DNA of 64,000 nt from Neorhizobium tomejilense (GTDB taxonomy: Bacteria > Pseudomonadota > Alphaproteobacteria > Rhizobiales > Rhizobiaceae), in NCBI GenBank assembly GCA_002968845.1, contig PVBG01000004.1:248001-312000 (forward strand). The letters run 5' to 3'. Position numbers and translations under genes: made by a program. Positions 7,757 through 17,142 of this stretch are shown here, piece by piece (the first letter of the stretch is position 1; every line of letters begins with the position of its first letter). Below the pieces are notes generated by a model. The model did not search any database and had not been told where the DNA came from. It saw only the letters and a list, made by a program, of their open reading frames with translations.

Positions 7757-8917
7757 TCAGGCCACCCGCCTGGCGGTCACATTGCGCAGATACGGCATGA
7801 CCTCCTTGGAGTAGATCTCCATGTTCTTGCGGGTTAGCTCGGCCGGCAGCGTACCGAACTGGAGAAGCGTCAGCAGATGGCCGAAGCCGATCTGGGCCTG
7901 ATATTCTTCCAGCTTCTCGCGCACCGTCGCCGGGCTGCCGCAGATGAACTTGCCCTCTTCGATGACGCTGTCGATCGTCTGCTTCATCGAATGGCCGGCC
8001 TTGGCCGACATCGCCCCGACCATGGACTTCACCGAGGTATAGCCCGGCGGCAGCAGCATCTCCATCGGCATGCGCAGGAATTTCTGCAGGAAGGCCTCGA
8101 TATGGTCCTTGGCTTCTCGCCGAGCGATCTCGTCGGTCTCGGCGACGTAAAGCGGCAGCGACCAGCCGAGCTGGTCTTCCGCCGCCTCGTAGCCGTAGCC
8201 GGCCGCAACGTCCTTATACATCTTCATGTAGCGGGCGACGGTCGAGACCGAGGCGAAGGTCTGGAGATACGTGTATTTGCGGTCCGGATGGGCGGCCCAT
8301 TCGATCGTTTCGCTGGAACCCTGGCTCGGGATCCAGATCGGCGGATGCGGATTGTCCTGGTAGACCCGCGGCCAGACGTTCACGTATTCGAAATTGTAGT
8401 GTTTGCCTTCGAAGACGCTCGGACCCGGTTGCGTCCAGGCCTGCAGGATCAGGTCATGCGCCTCCTGGAACCGCTCGTGGCTGAAGGCCGGGTTGACGCC
8501 CCAGGAGTGGTATTCGGCACCGATGCCGCGCACCATGCCGGCGATCAGGCGGCCGCCGGTAATGTTGTCGACCATCGCGAATTCTTCCGCCACGGTCAGC
8601 GGGTTGTTGAGGAGCGGCAGCGCCCGGCCGAGAATGGCAATCTTGACGTTCTTGGTGCGGCGGGCGAGCGCGCCGGCCATGACGCCGGGGATCGGCATCA
8701 GGCCATAGGCGTTCGAATGGTGCTCGTTGACGCAGATGCCGTCGAAACCGAGCTGATCGGCATATTCGAGTTCGTCCAGATAACGGTTGTAGAGCTGGTG
8801 GCCCTTTTTCGGGTCGTAGTAGGTGTTCGGCAGGGTGACCCAGGCGGAATTGTGCTTCTCGTCATAGGACAGATCGAGATCCGCATAGGGCATCAGGTGC
8901 ATGAAGTAGAATTTCAT
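7757..8917 (-). CDS. LLM-class flavin-dependent monooxygenase (second copy)
   Basis: 386 aa luciferase-like monooxygenase, paralogous to 3611-4735: both start MKF-F-HLMPY, share NEHH--YGLM, LPLLN, VAEE-AM-D and GGRLIAG, and end with CGSP-at-the-loop segments (here FICGSPATVREKLEE). This copy has about 12 extra residues in the N-terminal loop (SAWVTLPNTYYDPKKG), the region that shapes the substrate pocket, so the substrates probably differ. GGGAGG precedes the ATG. Its ATG overlaps the stop of the hydrolase gene (ATGA), so the two are translationally coupled. No flavin reductase is adjacent; the one at 4805-5416 could serve both. Confidence 0.88.
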   Translation of the reverse strand: MKFYFMHLMPYADLDLSYDEKHNSAWVTLPNTYYDPKKGHQLYNRYLDELEYADQLGFDGICVNEHHSNAYGLMPIPGVMAGALARRTKNVKIAILGRALPLLNNPLTVAEEFAMVDNITGGRLIAGMVRGIGAEYHSWGVNPAFSHERFQEAHDLILQAWTQPGPSVFEGKHYNFEYVNVWPRVYQDNPHPPIWIPSQGSSETIEWAAHPDRKYTYLQTFASVSTVARYMKMYKDVAAGYGYEAAEDQLGWSLPLYVAETDEIARREAKDHIEAFLQKFLRMPMEMLLPPGYTSVKSMVGAMSAKAGHSMKQTIDSVIEEGKFICGSPATVREKLEEYQAQIGFGHLLTLLQFGTLPAELTRKNMEIYSKEVMPYLRNVTARRVA

Positions 8918-9699
8918 CGCGTAACCTCCCCGATGAAGCCATTGACCAGTTCGACGAAACGGTCGGCCTTTTCGATCTGCGGCAGATGCCCGCAGTTCTC
9001 GATGATCTCGAGCCGCGAATTGGGAATGAGGTCGCGCCAGGCCGGTGCGTAACCGACCGGCATTGCCTTGTCGTTATCGCCCCAGACGATCAGCGTCGGC
9101 ACCGACACGCGATGCAGCCACTTGTGGAGGTCCGGGTTGAGGAACCGCGGCTCCCAGGCGAGCTTGGCCGTGGTCAGCTTGTTCCTGAGAAGGATTTCCA
9201 TCCCTTCCTTCGACGGCGGTGGGGCCGCCAGCATTGCTTCGGCAAACGCCTGGTCGTGGAAGAGGTTGCGGGCGGTCTCCTCCGGGTTCCACATGAAGAC
9301 GTCGCCCTTGCGCACGCCCTTCACCCGAATGCCGGCCGGCGCCACGACGGTCAGGGAGCCGAGTTTCGTCGCATTGCGGATGGCGATCTCGGCCGCCAGC
9401 CAGCCACCGATCGACGTGCCGACGAGGTTGACCTTCTCAAGGCCGAGATGGTCGAGGACATCCAGATAAAAAAAGGCGAGGTCGGAAATGTTGTCCAGCC
9501 ATTCGGGACTGTCGGAGGCGCCGAAACCCGGATGTTCCGGCACGATCACCTCGTGGGTTTCGGAGAGCTTCTCCATGAAGGGCAGCCAGCGCGAGGCGCC
9601 GCTCGCACCATGCAGGAAGAGCAGCGGCGAACCGGTACCTTTCCGCATGAGCCGGATCTTCGTGCCGGTGACGGTTTCAAAGCTTTCGGTAAAGCTCAT
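8914..9699 (-). CDS. Alpha/beta hydrolase (second copy)
   Basis: 261 aa. The triad is visible: nucleophile in VGTSIGGW near residue 99, Asp in WGDNDKAMP near 211 and His in NCGHLPQIEK near 239; the oxyanion strand is LLFLHGASG. It resembles carbon-carbon or ester hydrolases of catabolic pathways. The ATG at 9699 has GGAGG about 11 nt upstream; a longer frame begins 30 nt earlier without a better signal. It is first in the two-gene operon with the second LLM monooxygenase, the reverse of the order in the first copy. Confidence 0.85.
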   Translation of the reverse strand: MSFTESFETVTGTKIRLMRKGTGSPLLFLHGASGASRWLPFMEKLSETHEVIVPEHPGFGASDSPEWLDNISDLAFFYLDVLDHLGLEKVNLVGTSIGGWLAAEIAIRNATKLGSLTVVAPAGIRVKGVRKGDVFMWNPEETARNLFHDQAFAEAMLAAPPPSKEGMEILLRNKLTTAKLAWEPRFLNPDLHKWLHRVSVPTLIVWGDNDKAMPVGYAPAWRDLIPNSRLEIIENCGHLPQIEKADRFVELVNGFIGEVTR

Positions 9700-9905
9700 C
9701 GGTGTTTCACCCTCCCCGGGACCTGACAACCGTTAAGGCAGGCGCTCCTCGGCACCCGCGAATGGCGGCAATCTGTATAACCTTTCGGGGAGCGTCAATA
9801 TGATTCTGTCAAATTTTGATTGATAATAGCAAATTTCTGACTTGCATCTTTGGAAATTGCATACAAGGTTGGCGGGGTGGGTTGAGCCGCGGGAGGGTTG
9901 CTCGA

Positions 9906-10060
9906 AGCCCCCCACATCCGCCTGCCGACACCTTCTCCCCGCTGGGGAGAAGAGATATGCCGCACCGTCGCCGCTCCCCCTCGCCCCGCGTGCGGGGAGA
10001 GGGTCGCCGAGCGCAGCGGAGGCGGGGTGAGGGCGCTCCGGGCAAGAGCGAGGAGACTTA
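9906..10060. repeat. RIME/REP-like palindromic repeat element
   Basis: The 373 bp gap between the hydrolase and SDR genes is largely a mosaic of palindromes: CTTCTCCCC-GCT-GGGGAGAAG at 9932-9952 and a GC-rich hairpin with arms CCCTCgCCCCGC/GCGGGGaGAGGG at 9978-10003, flanked by C-CACATCCGCC and GCGGGGTGAGGGCGC. The same CTTCTCCCC core recurs at 26641. Such elements (RIME-type) are common between genes in Rhizobiaceae. The rest of the gap (9700-9905) is AT-richer and probably carries the promoter of the minus-strand pair. Confidence 0.75.
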
Positions 10061-10072
10061 GGGAGGACAAAA

Positions 10073-10864
10073 ATGCAGGCCGAAAAACTGTTTGATCTCA
10101 AAGGCCAGGTAGCGATCGTGACGGGCGCTGCAAGCGGCCTGGGGCTCGCCATCACCAAGACGCTGGCCGCCAACGGTGCCCATGTGGCGTTGCTCGATCT
10201 CGACGCCGAGGCGCTCGCCGCCGCCTATCAATGGCTGAACAGCCAGGGCTTTTCCGCCGAGAGCCATCAGGTCGACGTCTCCGACAGCGCAAGCCTGCGC
10301 AACACGATCGACGGCATTGCGCAAAAGCAGGGACACCTCGATATCCTCGTTGCCAATGCCGGCATCAGCGGCGGCCCGAATTCCCGCACCGAGGCGGGAG
10401 CGATCGAAAATGTCAGCGACGAGCTGTGGAACCGGGTGGTGGACGTGAACCTCACCGCCACCTTCGTCGCCATCCAGTCCGCCGCCAGGCACATGAAGAA
10501 ACAGAGACAAGGCCGCATCGTCGCGATCGCCTCGATCGCCGGCATGCGCGGCGATCCGATGACCGGTTACGCCTATGCATCCAGCAAGGGCGCCGTCGTC
10601 AACCTCGTCAAGCAGGCTTCCTGGGAACTGGCACCCTATAACGTGCTCGTCAACGGCATTGCGCCCGGCCCGTTCCGCACCAATATCGCCGGCGGCCGCA
10701 TCCGCGAGCCGGAGGTGGAAAAGGCCTTCGCCGACACCGTGCCGCTCGGCCGCATCGCCGAGACGGACGAGATCATGGGCCTCGCCCTGCTTTTGGCATC
10801 GAAGGCATCGAGTTTCATGACCGGAGCGGTAATCCCGATCGACGGCGGTACAGTGGCTATTTGA
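10073..10864 (+). CDS. SDR-family NAD(P)-dependent oxidoreductase
   Basis: 263 aa classical short-chain dehydrogenase. Cofactor motif TGAASGLG near residue 19, NAG in VANAGISGG, catalytic Ser in AIASIAG and YASSK (Tyr and Lys of YxxxK), then the IAPGPFRTN segment and terminal IPIDGG. An acidic residue after strand 2 (LLDLDAE) suggests NAD(H). GGGAGGA precedes the ATG. It is the first gene of a plus-strand series with aldehyde dehydrogenase, ThDP enzymes and hydroxyacid oxidases, where it could oxidise an alcohol or hydroxyacid intermediate. The exact substrate cannot be read. Confidence 0.87.
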   Translation: MQAEKLFDLKGQVAIVTGAASGLGLAITKTLAANGAHVALLDLDAEALAAAYQWLNSQGFSAESHQVDVSDSASLRNTIDGIAQKQGHLDILVANAGISGGPNSRTEAGAIENVSDELWNRVVDVNLTATFVAIQSAARHMKKQRQGRIVAIASIAGMRGDPMTGYAYASSKGAVVNLVKQASWELAPYNVLVNGIAPGPFRTNIAGGRIREPEVEKAFADTVPLGRIAETDEIMGLALLLASKASSFMTGAVIPIDGGTVAI

Positions 10865-11003
10865 GTCGACGTGAACGTCGGAATTGACAATATCAGGCTC
10901 CCTGCTTTATCCCCTTGAAGTGGACGAGGAAGCCGGGTTTGAGAAAAACCCGAAATTGACGAATGCCAAACGCACTCGTCTAATGAAATCGGAGGAGACG
11001 ACC

Positions 11004-12467
11004 ATGAACATCGCGACCAATCCAGCCCGTTCGTCCGACGGCTACCAATCCGCGCGTCTCCTGATCGACGGCGTCTGGCTGGAGAATGGCGACCGCAAGA
11101 CGCAGCCGCTGATCAACCCGGCCACCGAAAAGGCCATCGGCGTGGTACCGCATGCGACGGCCCAGGATCTCGACCGGGCGCTCGAAGCCGCAAGCCGAGC
11201 CTTTCCGCTATGGCGTGCGACCAGCCCGCGCGAACGCGGCCGCATCCTGAAGCGCGCAGCCCAGTTGATGCACGACCGGCAGGAGGAGATCGCCACACTC
11301 GCGACGCTCGAAATGGGCAAGCCGATCGCCGAAGCGCGGCTGGAAACCCATTTCGCCACGGAAGAAATGGAGTGGTTCGCCGAGGAAGGCCGCCGCACCT
11401 ATGGCCGCGTCATTCCCGGCCGCATCGGCGAAACCCGCTTTCAGGTGGTCAAGGAACCGGTCGGCCCGACCGCTGGTTTTTCGGCGTGGAATTTCCCGGT
11501 CGGCAATGCCGCCCGCAAGATGGGCTCGGCGCTCGCTGCCGGCTGCACGATGATCTACAAGCCCGGCGAAGAGGCCCCGGCGTCTGCCGCCGCCGTCGCC
11601 CAGTGCCTTATCGATGCGGGCGTTCCAGCCGGCGTCATCGCGGTCGTCTACGGCGTGCCCGACTTCATCTCGCGCCACCTGCTCGCCTCGCCGATCATCC
11701 GCAAGATCTCGTTTACCGGCTCGGTCCCGGTCGGCCAGCACCTCATCCGGCTTGCCTCGGAAAGCCTGAAGCGCACCACGATGGAACTTGGCGGCCATGC
11801 GCCGGTGCTTGTTTTCGACGATGCCGACCAGACCGCGGCGCTCGACATGTCGGTACAGCGCAAATATCGCAACGGCGGCCAGGTCTGCGTTTCGCCGACC
11901 CGCTTCTACGTGCAGGACAAGTCCTATGACGCCTTCTGCGCCGGCTTTGCCGAGCGTGCCGCGAAGATCACGGTCGGCGACGGCCTCGATCCGGAGACCG
12001 GCATGGGACCGCTGGTCCACGGCCGCCGCCGCGACGCAATCGAGGCGCTGGTGCAGGACGCCACTTCCAAAGGCGCAAAGCTGCTCGCTGGCGGCCATCG
12101 CATCAACAACGAAGGCTTTTTCTATGCCCCGACCGTTCTCGCCGACGTGCCGGGCGATGCGCGGATCATGAGCGAGGAGCCGTTCGGCCCGGTCGCCGTG
12201 CTCAACCGCTTCTCGGATTTCGACGATGGGGTCACCAAGGCGAACGAACTGCCCTACGGCCTTGCGGCCTATGCCTTCTCCAATTCGCACAAGACCATCG
12301 CAAAACTTTCCGACGCGCTGGAAGCGGGCATGGTCGGCATCAATTCCTTCAACATTTCCATGCCGGAAACGCCGTTCGGCGGGGTGAAAGCGAGCGGCCA
12401 CGGTTCCGAAGTCGGGATCGAGGGCGTCGATGCCTACATGGTTACCAAAACGATCAGCATCACCTGA
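11004..12467 (+). CDS. NAD(P)-dependent aldehyde dehydrogenase
   Basis: 487 aa, the usual size. Domains: cofactor site AWNFP-GNAARK and FTGS-PVGQHL, general base Glu261 in MELGG, and catalytic Cys295 in GGQVCVSPTR. The overall pattern is nearest succinate-semialdehyde/vanillin-type dehydrogenases, but the substrate is not fixed by sequence. The ATG at 11004 has GGAGGAG 8 nt upstream. A TTGACA (10884) with TTTATC (10906) upstream is a possible separate promoter, and a small CGGGTTT/AAACCCG hairpin lies at 10933-10951. In the operon it would oxidise the aldehyde released by one of the ThDP decarboxylases. Confidence 0.9.
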   Translation: MNIATNPARSSDGYQSARLLIDGVWLENGDRKTQPLINPATEKAIGVVPHATAQDLDRALEAASRAFPLWRATSPRERGRILKRAAQLMHDRQEEIATLATLEMGKPIAEARLETHFATEEMEWFAEEGRRTYGRVIPGRIGETRFQVVKEPVGPTAGFSAWNFPVGNAARKMGSALAAGCTMIYKPGEEAPASAAAVAQCLIDAGVPAGVIAVVYGVPDFISRHLLASPIIRKISFTGSVPVGQHLIRLASESLKRTTMELGGHAPVLVFDDADQTAALDMSVQRKYRNGGQVCVSPTRFYVQDKSYDAFCAGFAERAAKITVGDGLDPETGMGPLVHGRRRDAIEALVQDATSKGAKLLAGGHRINNEGFFYAPTVLADVPGDARIMSEEPFGPVAVLNRFSDFDDGVTKANELPYGLAAYAFSNSHKTIAKLSDALEAGMVGINSFNISMPETPFGGVKASGHGSEVGIEGVDAYMVTKTISIT

Positions 12468-12514
12468 GGACGAGTTCCCGGCGGGTTTTCAAGAATTTCC
12501 ACAAGGATTGCAGC

Positions 12515-14215
12515 ATGAAACACGAAAAACCGACCGGCACCTTCGCCGCCGAAGCTGTGCTGACCCACATGAAGGCCGCCGGCATCGATGTTCTGTTCGC
12601 CAATGGCGGCACCGACTTTCCGTCGATCATCGAGGCCTTTGCCCGCCAGTCCGAAACCGGCCTGAAAATGCCGGAAGCCCTGGTCATTCCGCATGAGGGT
12701 GTCGCGGTCGGCATGGCGCACGGCTATTATCTGATGACGTCAAAACCGGCCGGCGTCATCGTTCACGTCAATGTCGGGCTTGCCAACTCGGTCATGGGCC
12801 TGATCAACGCCCGATCGGAAAACGTGCCAGTGATGATGTTCTCCGGCCGCACGCCGATCACCGAACATGGCCGTTTCGGCTCGCGTTCCTCGCCGATCCA
12901 CTGGGGCCAGGAAATGTTCGACCAGGGCGGCATGGTCCGCGAAGTGGTCAAATGGGACTATGAACTGCGGTATCCGGAACAGGCGGGCATCGTCATCGAC
13001 CGCGCCATGAGCATCGCCATGAGCGAGCCGCGCGGCCCCGTCTATCTGAGTCTGCCGCGCGAGGCGCTGGCCGAAGGTGCGGAAGTCGAGATCAGCCACC
13101 GCTCGACGGTCACCCCGACCACCTACGGTCCGGCCGACCCGGAATTGGTCGCCCAGGCTGCCGACCTGCTCGCCAAGGCAAAAAACCCGCTGATCATCAC
13201 CCAGAGCCCGGAGCTCGCTCCCGATTTCGAGCCGCTCGCCGGCTTCGTCGAGAAGTTCGCGCTGCCGACAATCGAGATGTGGGCAACCCGCCTGGCGCTG
13301 CCGAGCGACCATCCGATGATGATCGGCCGCGACTCGACCCAGGTCCTGAAGGAAGCCGACGTCGTGGTCGTGATCAATGCCGCCGTGCCATGGATTTCAG
13401 ACCATACGGACATAGCCGAAGGCGCCAAGGTCATCGCCATCGGCCCCGACCCGCAGCATAGCCGCGTACCGATCCGCAGTTTTCCGATCGACATCGCGCT
13501 TGCCGGCGGCGTCAACAAGACAATCGCCGCTCTTGCCGCTGCGATGGCCGAGCGCGTGCCTGCATCGGAAACCTTCTCCGAGCGCCGCGAAAAGTGGGCG
13601 AAGATCAAGGCGGCCCAGGCCGAGGCGGCCGACAAGCGCGCCGCCATGGGCAACGGTTCGCCGATGACACCGGCCTATGTCAGCCGCTGCATCTCCGATA
13701 TCCTGGACGACAGGACGACCGTCGTGAACGAACTCGGCATCGACCCGTCGGTGATGAGCTTCAAATATCCGAAATCCTACTTCTCGACCCCGCTGTCCGG
13801 CGGTCTCGGCTTCGGCCTCACCGCAGCGCTCGGCGCCCAGCTTGGAGACCGCAGCCGGCAGGTGATCGCCACGATCGGCGACGGGTCCTACATGTTCGCC
13901 AATCCCGTCGCCTGCCACCAGACGGCGACTGCGCTGAAACTGCCGCTGCTGACGGTCGTCTTCAACAACGGCATCTGGAACGCCGTGCGCCGCTCGACGC
14001 TCTACATGTATCCGGACGGAAGTGCTGCGACCGCCAACACCATGCCGATCACCGCGCTCGATCCGGCCCCGGATTACGCGGCCGTCGCCCGCGCCCACGG
14101 CGCCCATGCCGAACGCGTCGAGACCGGCGCCGACCTTCCGGCGGCGCTGCAGCGGGCACTGGCCGCGACCAGGAGTGGCCAGCAGGCCATGATCGAAGTC
14201 ATGGTTTCATACTAG
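12515..14215 (+). CDS. Thiamine diphosphate-dependent enzyme, acetolactate synthase/benzoylformate decarboxylase-like
   Basis: 566 aa with the three domains of the ThDP decarboxylase/ALS superfamily: pyrimidine-binding domain with the activating Glu61 (IPHEGVAVGMAHG), central domain, and diphosphate-binding domain with GDGS at 455-458 leading to VVFNNGIWN. Members decarboxylate 2-oxoacids or join/cleave acyloins. No ALS regulatory subunit is nearby. It lies between an aldehyde dehydrogenase and a 2-hydroxyacid oxidase, which favours 2-oxoacid decarboxylation to an aldehyde over branched-chain amino acid synthesis (inference). Start ATG at 12515 follows an AAGGA site. Confidence 0.87.
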   Translation: MKHEKPTGTFAAEAVLTHMKAAGIDVLFANGGTDFPSIIEAFARQSETGLKMPEALVIPHEGVAVGMAHGYYLMTSKPAGVIVHVNVGLANSVMGLINARSENVPVMMFSGRTPITEHGRFGSRSSPIHWGQEMFDQGGMVREVVKWDYELRYPEQAGIVIDRAMSIAMSEPRGPVYLSLPREALAEGAEVEISHRSTVTPTTYGPADPELVAQAADLLAKAKNPLIITQSPELAPDFEPLAGFVEKFALPTIEMWATRLALPSDHPMMIGRDSTQVLKEADVVVVINAAVPWISDHTDIAEGAKVIAIGPDPQHSRVPIRSFPIDIALAGGVNKTIAALAAAMAERVPASETFSERREKWAKIKAAQAEAADKRAAMGNGSPMTPAYVSRCISDILDDRTTVVNELGIDPSVMSFKYPKSYFSTPLSGGLGFGLTAALGAQLGDRSRQVIATIGDGSYMFANPVACHQTATALKLPLLTVVFNNGIWNAVRRSTLYMYPDGSAATANTMPITALDPAPDYAAVARAHGAHAERVETGADLPAALQRALAATRSGQQAMIEVMVSY

Positions 14216-14227
14216 GAGGCGTAGGTC

Positions 14228-15457
14228 ATGGGGGGAGCCGGGAACGACGCAAGGACGACAGAAACGCTGGAGGAACTCCGCCGGCGTTATCCGATGGTCG
14301 GCGATCTCGAAAAACGGGCGAAATGGCGCATTCCGCGGTTCGCCTACGAATTCCTCCAGGGCGGCGCAGGCGACGAGACCGGCCTCAACCGCAACCGGAC
14401 CGCCCTGCAGGCGGTCGAGGTCGTGCCACGCTACGGCCTGGACGTGTCCACCGTCGACACCTCGGTCGAGCTCTTCGGCCATCGTTATGCCGCCCCGATC
14501 GGCATCTCGCCGATCGGCTTCGACGGCATGATGTGGCCGGGCGCCACCGAACAGTTCGCGAAGGCCGCCCAAGCCCACAACATCCCTTACCTGGTCGGCA
14601 CGCTCGCCTGCGCGACGATCGAAAAAGTCGTGGAATGGGCGCCTGACGTCACCTGGTTCCAGCTCTACCCGATGGCGCCGAACAATCATCGATACAGTCT
14701 CGAAATGGCCGAGCGCGCCCGCATCGCCGGCGCCAAGGTTCTGGTCGCGACGCTCGACGTGCCGGTGCGCGCCAAGCGCCCGCGCGATCTTCGCAACGGC
14801 CTTACGATGCCCTTCAAGCTGACGCCGAAGACGATGCTCGCGGCGGCGATGGCTCCCTTCTGGCTGGATGCGATCCGCCGCAAGGGCATGCCGACTTTCG
14901 CCAACATGGCCGGTTTCGCCGGCGCGCCGGACCGCGTCACCACCTCCGCCTTCGTGCAGAAACATATCGGCGGCGGCTTTCCCTGGGAGCAGATCGCCCG
15001 GTTGCGCGACGGATGGCCGGGGCCGATGATGGTCAAAGGCGTCATGCATCCGGCGGATGCGGAAAAGGCGTTGGAACTCGGCCTCGACGGCGTGGTCGTC
15101 TCCAACCATGGCGGCCGCCAGTTCGATGCGGCGCCCGCGACGATCGACGTTCTGCCGGAAATTGCCCGCACCGTGGGCACCCGTGGTACGGTCCTGTTCG
15201 ACAGCGGCGTCGTCTCCGGCGTCGACATGGTGCGCGCAATTGCCTGCGGTGCCCATTCGTCGTTTGCAGGCCGCGCCTTCATGCTCGGGCTTGCCGCACT
15301 CGGAGACCATGGCGCCGCCCATATGGCGCAGGCCTTCATCGAGGAATACCGCATCACGCTCGGCCAGAGCGGGCTTCTGAATACCGACCAGGCCCGTCGC
15401 GCGCCCGTGCGCCATCCCGGTGCCTGGACCGCACAGGACTTCCAACCGCACCTCTAA
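14228..15457 (+). CDS. FMN-dependent alpha-hydroxy-acid oxidase/dehydrogenase
   Basis: 409 aa of the lactate/mandelate/glycolate oxidase family. Active-site sequence SNHGGRQFD gives catalytic His294 and Arg297; also seen are FQLYPM, LDVPVRAKRPRDLRNG and the FMN phosphate site LFDSGVVSG with AGRAFMLGL. It oxidises an L-2-hydroxyacid to the 2-oxoacid. No transmembrane segment is evident in the variable loop, although this loop anchors some dehydrogenases. The gene follows the ThDP enzyme by 12 nt with AGGAGG before the ATG, so it is in the same operon and would make the 2-oxoacid substrate of the decarboxylase. Confidence 0.9.
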   Translation: MGGAGNDARTTETLEELRRRYPMVGDLEKRAKWRIPRFAYEFLQGGAGDETGLNRNRTALQAVEVVPRYGLDVSTVDTSVELFGHRYAAPIGISPIGFDGMMWPGATEQFAKAAQAHNIPYLVGTLACATIEKVVEWAPDVTWFQLYPMAPNNHRYSLEMAERARIAGAKVLVATLDVPVRAKRPRDLRNGLTMPFKLTPKTMLAAAMAPFWLDAIRRKGMPTFANMAGFAGAPDRVTTSAFVQKHIGGGFPWEQIARLRDGWPGPMMVKGVMHPADAEKALELGLDGVVVSNHGGRQFDAAPATIDVLPEIARTVGTRGTVLFDSGVVSGVDMVRAIACGAHSSFAGRAFMLGLAALGDHGAAHMAQAFIEEYRITLGQSGLLNTDQARRAPVRHPGAWTAQDFQPHL

Positions 15458-15486
15458 TCGACCATGTCTCCGGGGAGGAGAAACCC

Positions 15487-17142
15487 ATGAAAGTTGCCGA
15501 CGCCATCGTGGAAATTCTGAAACGCGAGGGGATCGAGGTCATTTGCGGTTACCCCGTGAACCACGTTCTCGAACACGCGGCCATGGGCGATATCCGCCCG
15601 ATCATCGTGCGCCAGGAGCGCCACGGCCTGCATATGGCCGACGCCATGTCGCGCCTCTCGTCCGGCAAGACGATCGGCGTCTTTGCCATGCAGCTCGGAC
15701 CGGGCACGGAAAACGCCTATGGCGGCATCGCCCAGGCCTATTCCGAATCCGTGCCGCTGCTGGTGCTGCCGATGGGCTACGAGCGCCGCGTCGCGCATGT
15801 CGACCCGAACTACAACGCGACCCGCTCGATGCGCGACATCACCAAGTCCGCCGAGCCGATCACCTCGGCCGCCGAAATCCCGAACATTTTTCGACGCGCT
15901 TTCTCCAAATTGCGGAATGGCCGCGGCGGTCCGGTTCTGGTCGAAATCCCGAACGACATGTGGCAGGACGAGGTGCCGGAACCGCTGAACTATCGCCCGG
16001 TTCTTTCCACCCGCTACGGGCCGGACCCGATCGCCGTGCGCGACGCGGTCGACCTGCTGCTCGCCGCCAAGCGGCCGATCCTCTATGCCGGCCAGGGCGT
16101 CCATTACGCGCAGGCCTGGCCGCAGCTGAAACAGCTGGCCGAACTGCTGGCGATCCCGGTTTCCACCAGCCTCGAAGGCAAGAGCGCGTTTCCGGAAACC
16201 CATCCGCTGTCGGTCGGCGCCGGCGGGGCGGCGATCTCCAAGACGCTGCGCCACTTCCTCGACAGTTCCGACCTGATCTTCGGCATCGGCTGCTCGTTCA
16301 CCGAGACCGCCTTCGGCGTGCAGATGCCGCTCGACAAGACGGTCATCCACGCGACGCTCGATCCCGACCACGTCAACAAGGACATCGAAGCCAAGGTGGC
16401 GCTGGTCGGCGACGCGGCGCTGACGCTCGACGCGGTGCTTGCCGAACTGGAAGCCCGCAAGGTTTCTCCGCGCGACCATGCGGAAATCGCCGCCGAGATC
16501 GCCAAGGTGCAGGAGGAATGGCTTTCCGAATGGATGCCGAAGCTCACCTCCGACAGCAAGCCGCTGTCGCCCTATCGCGTGCTCTGGGACCTGCAGCACA
16601 CGGTCGATATCGAAAACACCATCATCACCCATGACGCCGGCAGCCCGCGCGACCAGCTTTCGCCGTTCTGGAAGTCGGTAAAGCCGCTCACCTATATCGG
16701 CTGGGGCAAGACAACCCAGCTCGGTTATGGCCTGGGCCTCGCCATGGGCGCCAAGCTGATGCATCCGGACAAGCTCTGCATCAATGTCTGGGGCGATGCG
16801 GCGATCGGTTTTACCGGCATGGATTTCGAAACCGCGGTGCGCGAGCGCCTGCCGATCCTGTCCATCCTGCTCAACAATTTCTCGATGGCGATGGAACTGC
16901 CGATCATGAAGGTCTCGACCGAGAAATACCGCTCGACCGACATTTCCGGCGACTACGCCGCCTTTGCCCGCGCGCTCGGCGGTTACGGCGAACGCGTCAC
17001 CGAGCCGGATCAGATCATTCCGGCGATCAAGCGCGGCATCGAGCAGACACAAAAGGGCGTGCCGGTCCTCCTCGAATTCATCACCACGCAGGAAATCGCC
17101 CGTTCGCGCTACCACCGCATGCTGACGGGTGAGAAAAAATGA
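15487..17142 (+). CDS. Second thiamine diphosphate-dependent enzyme (acetolactate synthase-like)
   Basis: 551 aa. The pyrimidine domain has Glu44 in VRQERHGLHMADA; the diphosphate motif starts WGDAAIGFTGMDFE near 435 and ends SILLNNFSM, the GD-x(about 28)-NN pattern. It differs from the first copy (VICGYPVNHVLE rather than FANGGTDFPSIIE at the start), so this is an old divergence, not a recent duplication. GGAGGAG precedes the ATG at 15487; the frame is open further upstream inside the previous gene but has no signal there. The stop overlaps the next start (ATGA). Carboligation, 2-hydroxyacyl lyase or decarboxylase activity are all possible. Confidence 0.85.
   Translation: MKVADAIVEILKREGIEVICGYPVNHVLEHAAMGDIRPIIVRQERHGLHMADAMSRLSSGKTIGVFAMQLGPGTENAYGGIAQAYSESVPLLVLPMGYERRVAHVDPNYNATRSMRDITKSAEPITSAAEIPNIFRRAFSKLRNGRGGPVLVEIPNDMWQDEVPEPLNYRPVLSTRYGPDPIAVRDAVDLLLAAKRPILYAGQGVHYAQAWPQLKQLAELLAIPVSTSLEGKSAFPETHPLSVGAGGAAISKTLRHFLDSSDLIFGIGCSFTETAFGVQMPLDKTVIHATLDPDHVNKDIEAKVALVGDAALTLDAVLAELEARKVSPRDHAEIAAEIAKVQEEWLSEWMPKLTSDSKPLSPYRVLWDLQHTVDIENTIITHDAGSPRDQLSPFWKSVKPLTYIGWGKTTQLGYGLGLAMGAKLMHPDKLCINVWGDAAIGFTGMDFETAVRERLPILSILLNNFSMAMELPIMKVSTEKYRSTDISGDYAAFARALGGYGERVTEPDQIIPAIKRGIEQTQKGVPVLLEFITTQEIARSRYHRMLTGEKK

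Noticed and set aside
9906..10060. Reading the palindromes as a CRISPR array or terminator of the minus-strand hydrolase
   Set aside because: No regular repeat/spacer pattern and the repeat type recurs elsewhere, so a RIME-like element is a better fit; also it lies upstream, not downstream, of that gene.
13594..14646. Arginine-rich plus-strand frame across two operon genes
   Set aside because: Out-of-frame shadow; composition (R/G/P-rich) is typical of such shadows and no motif is visible.
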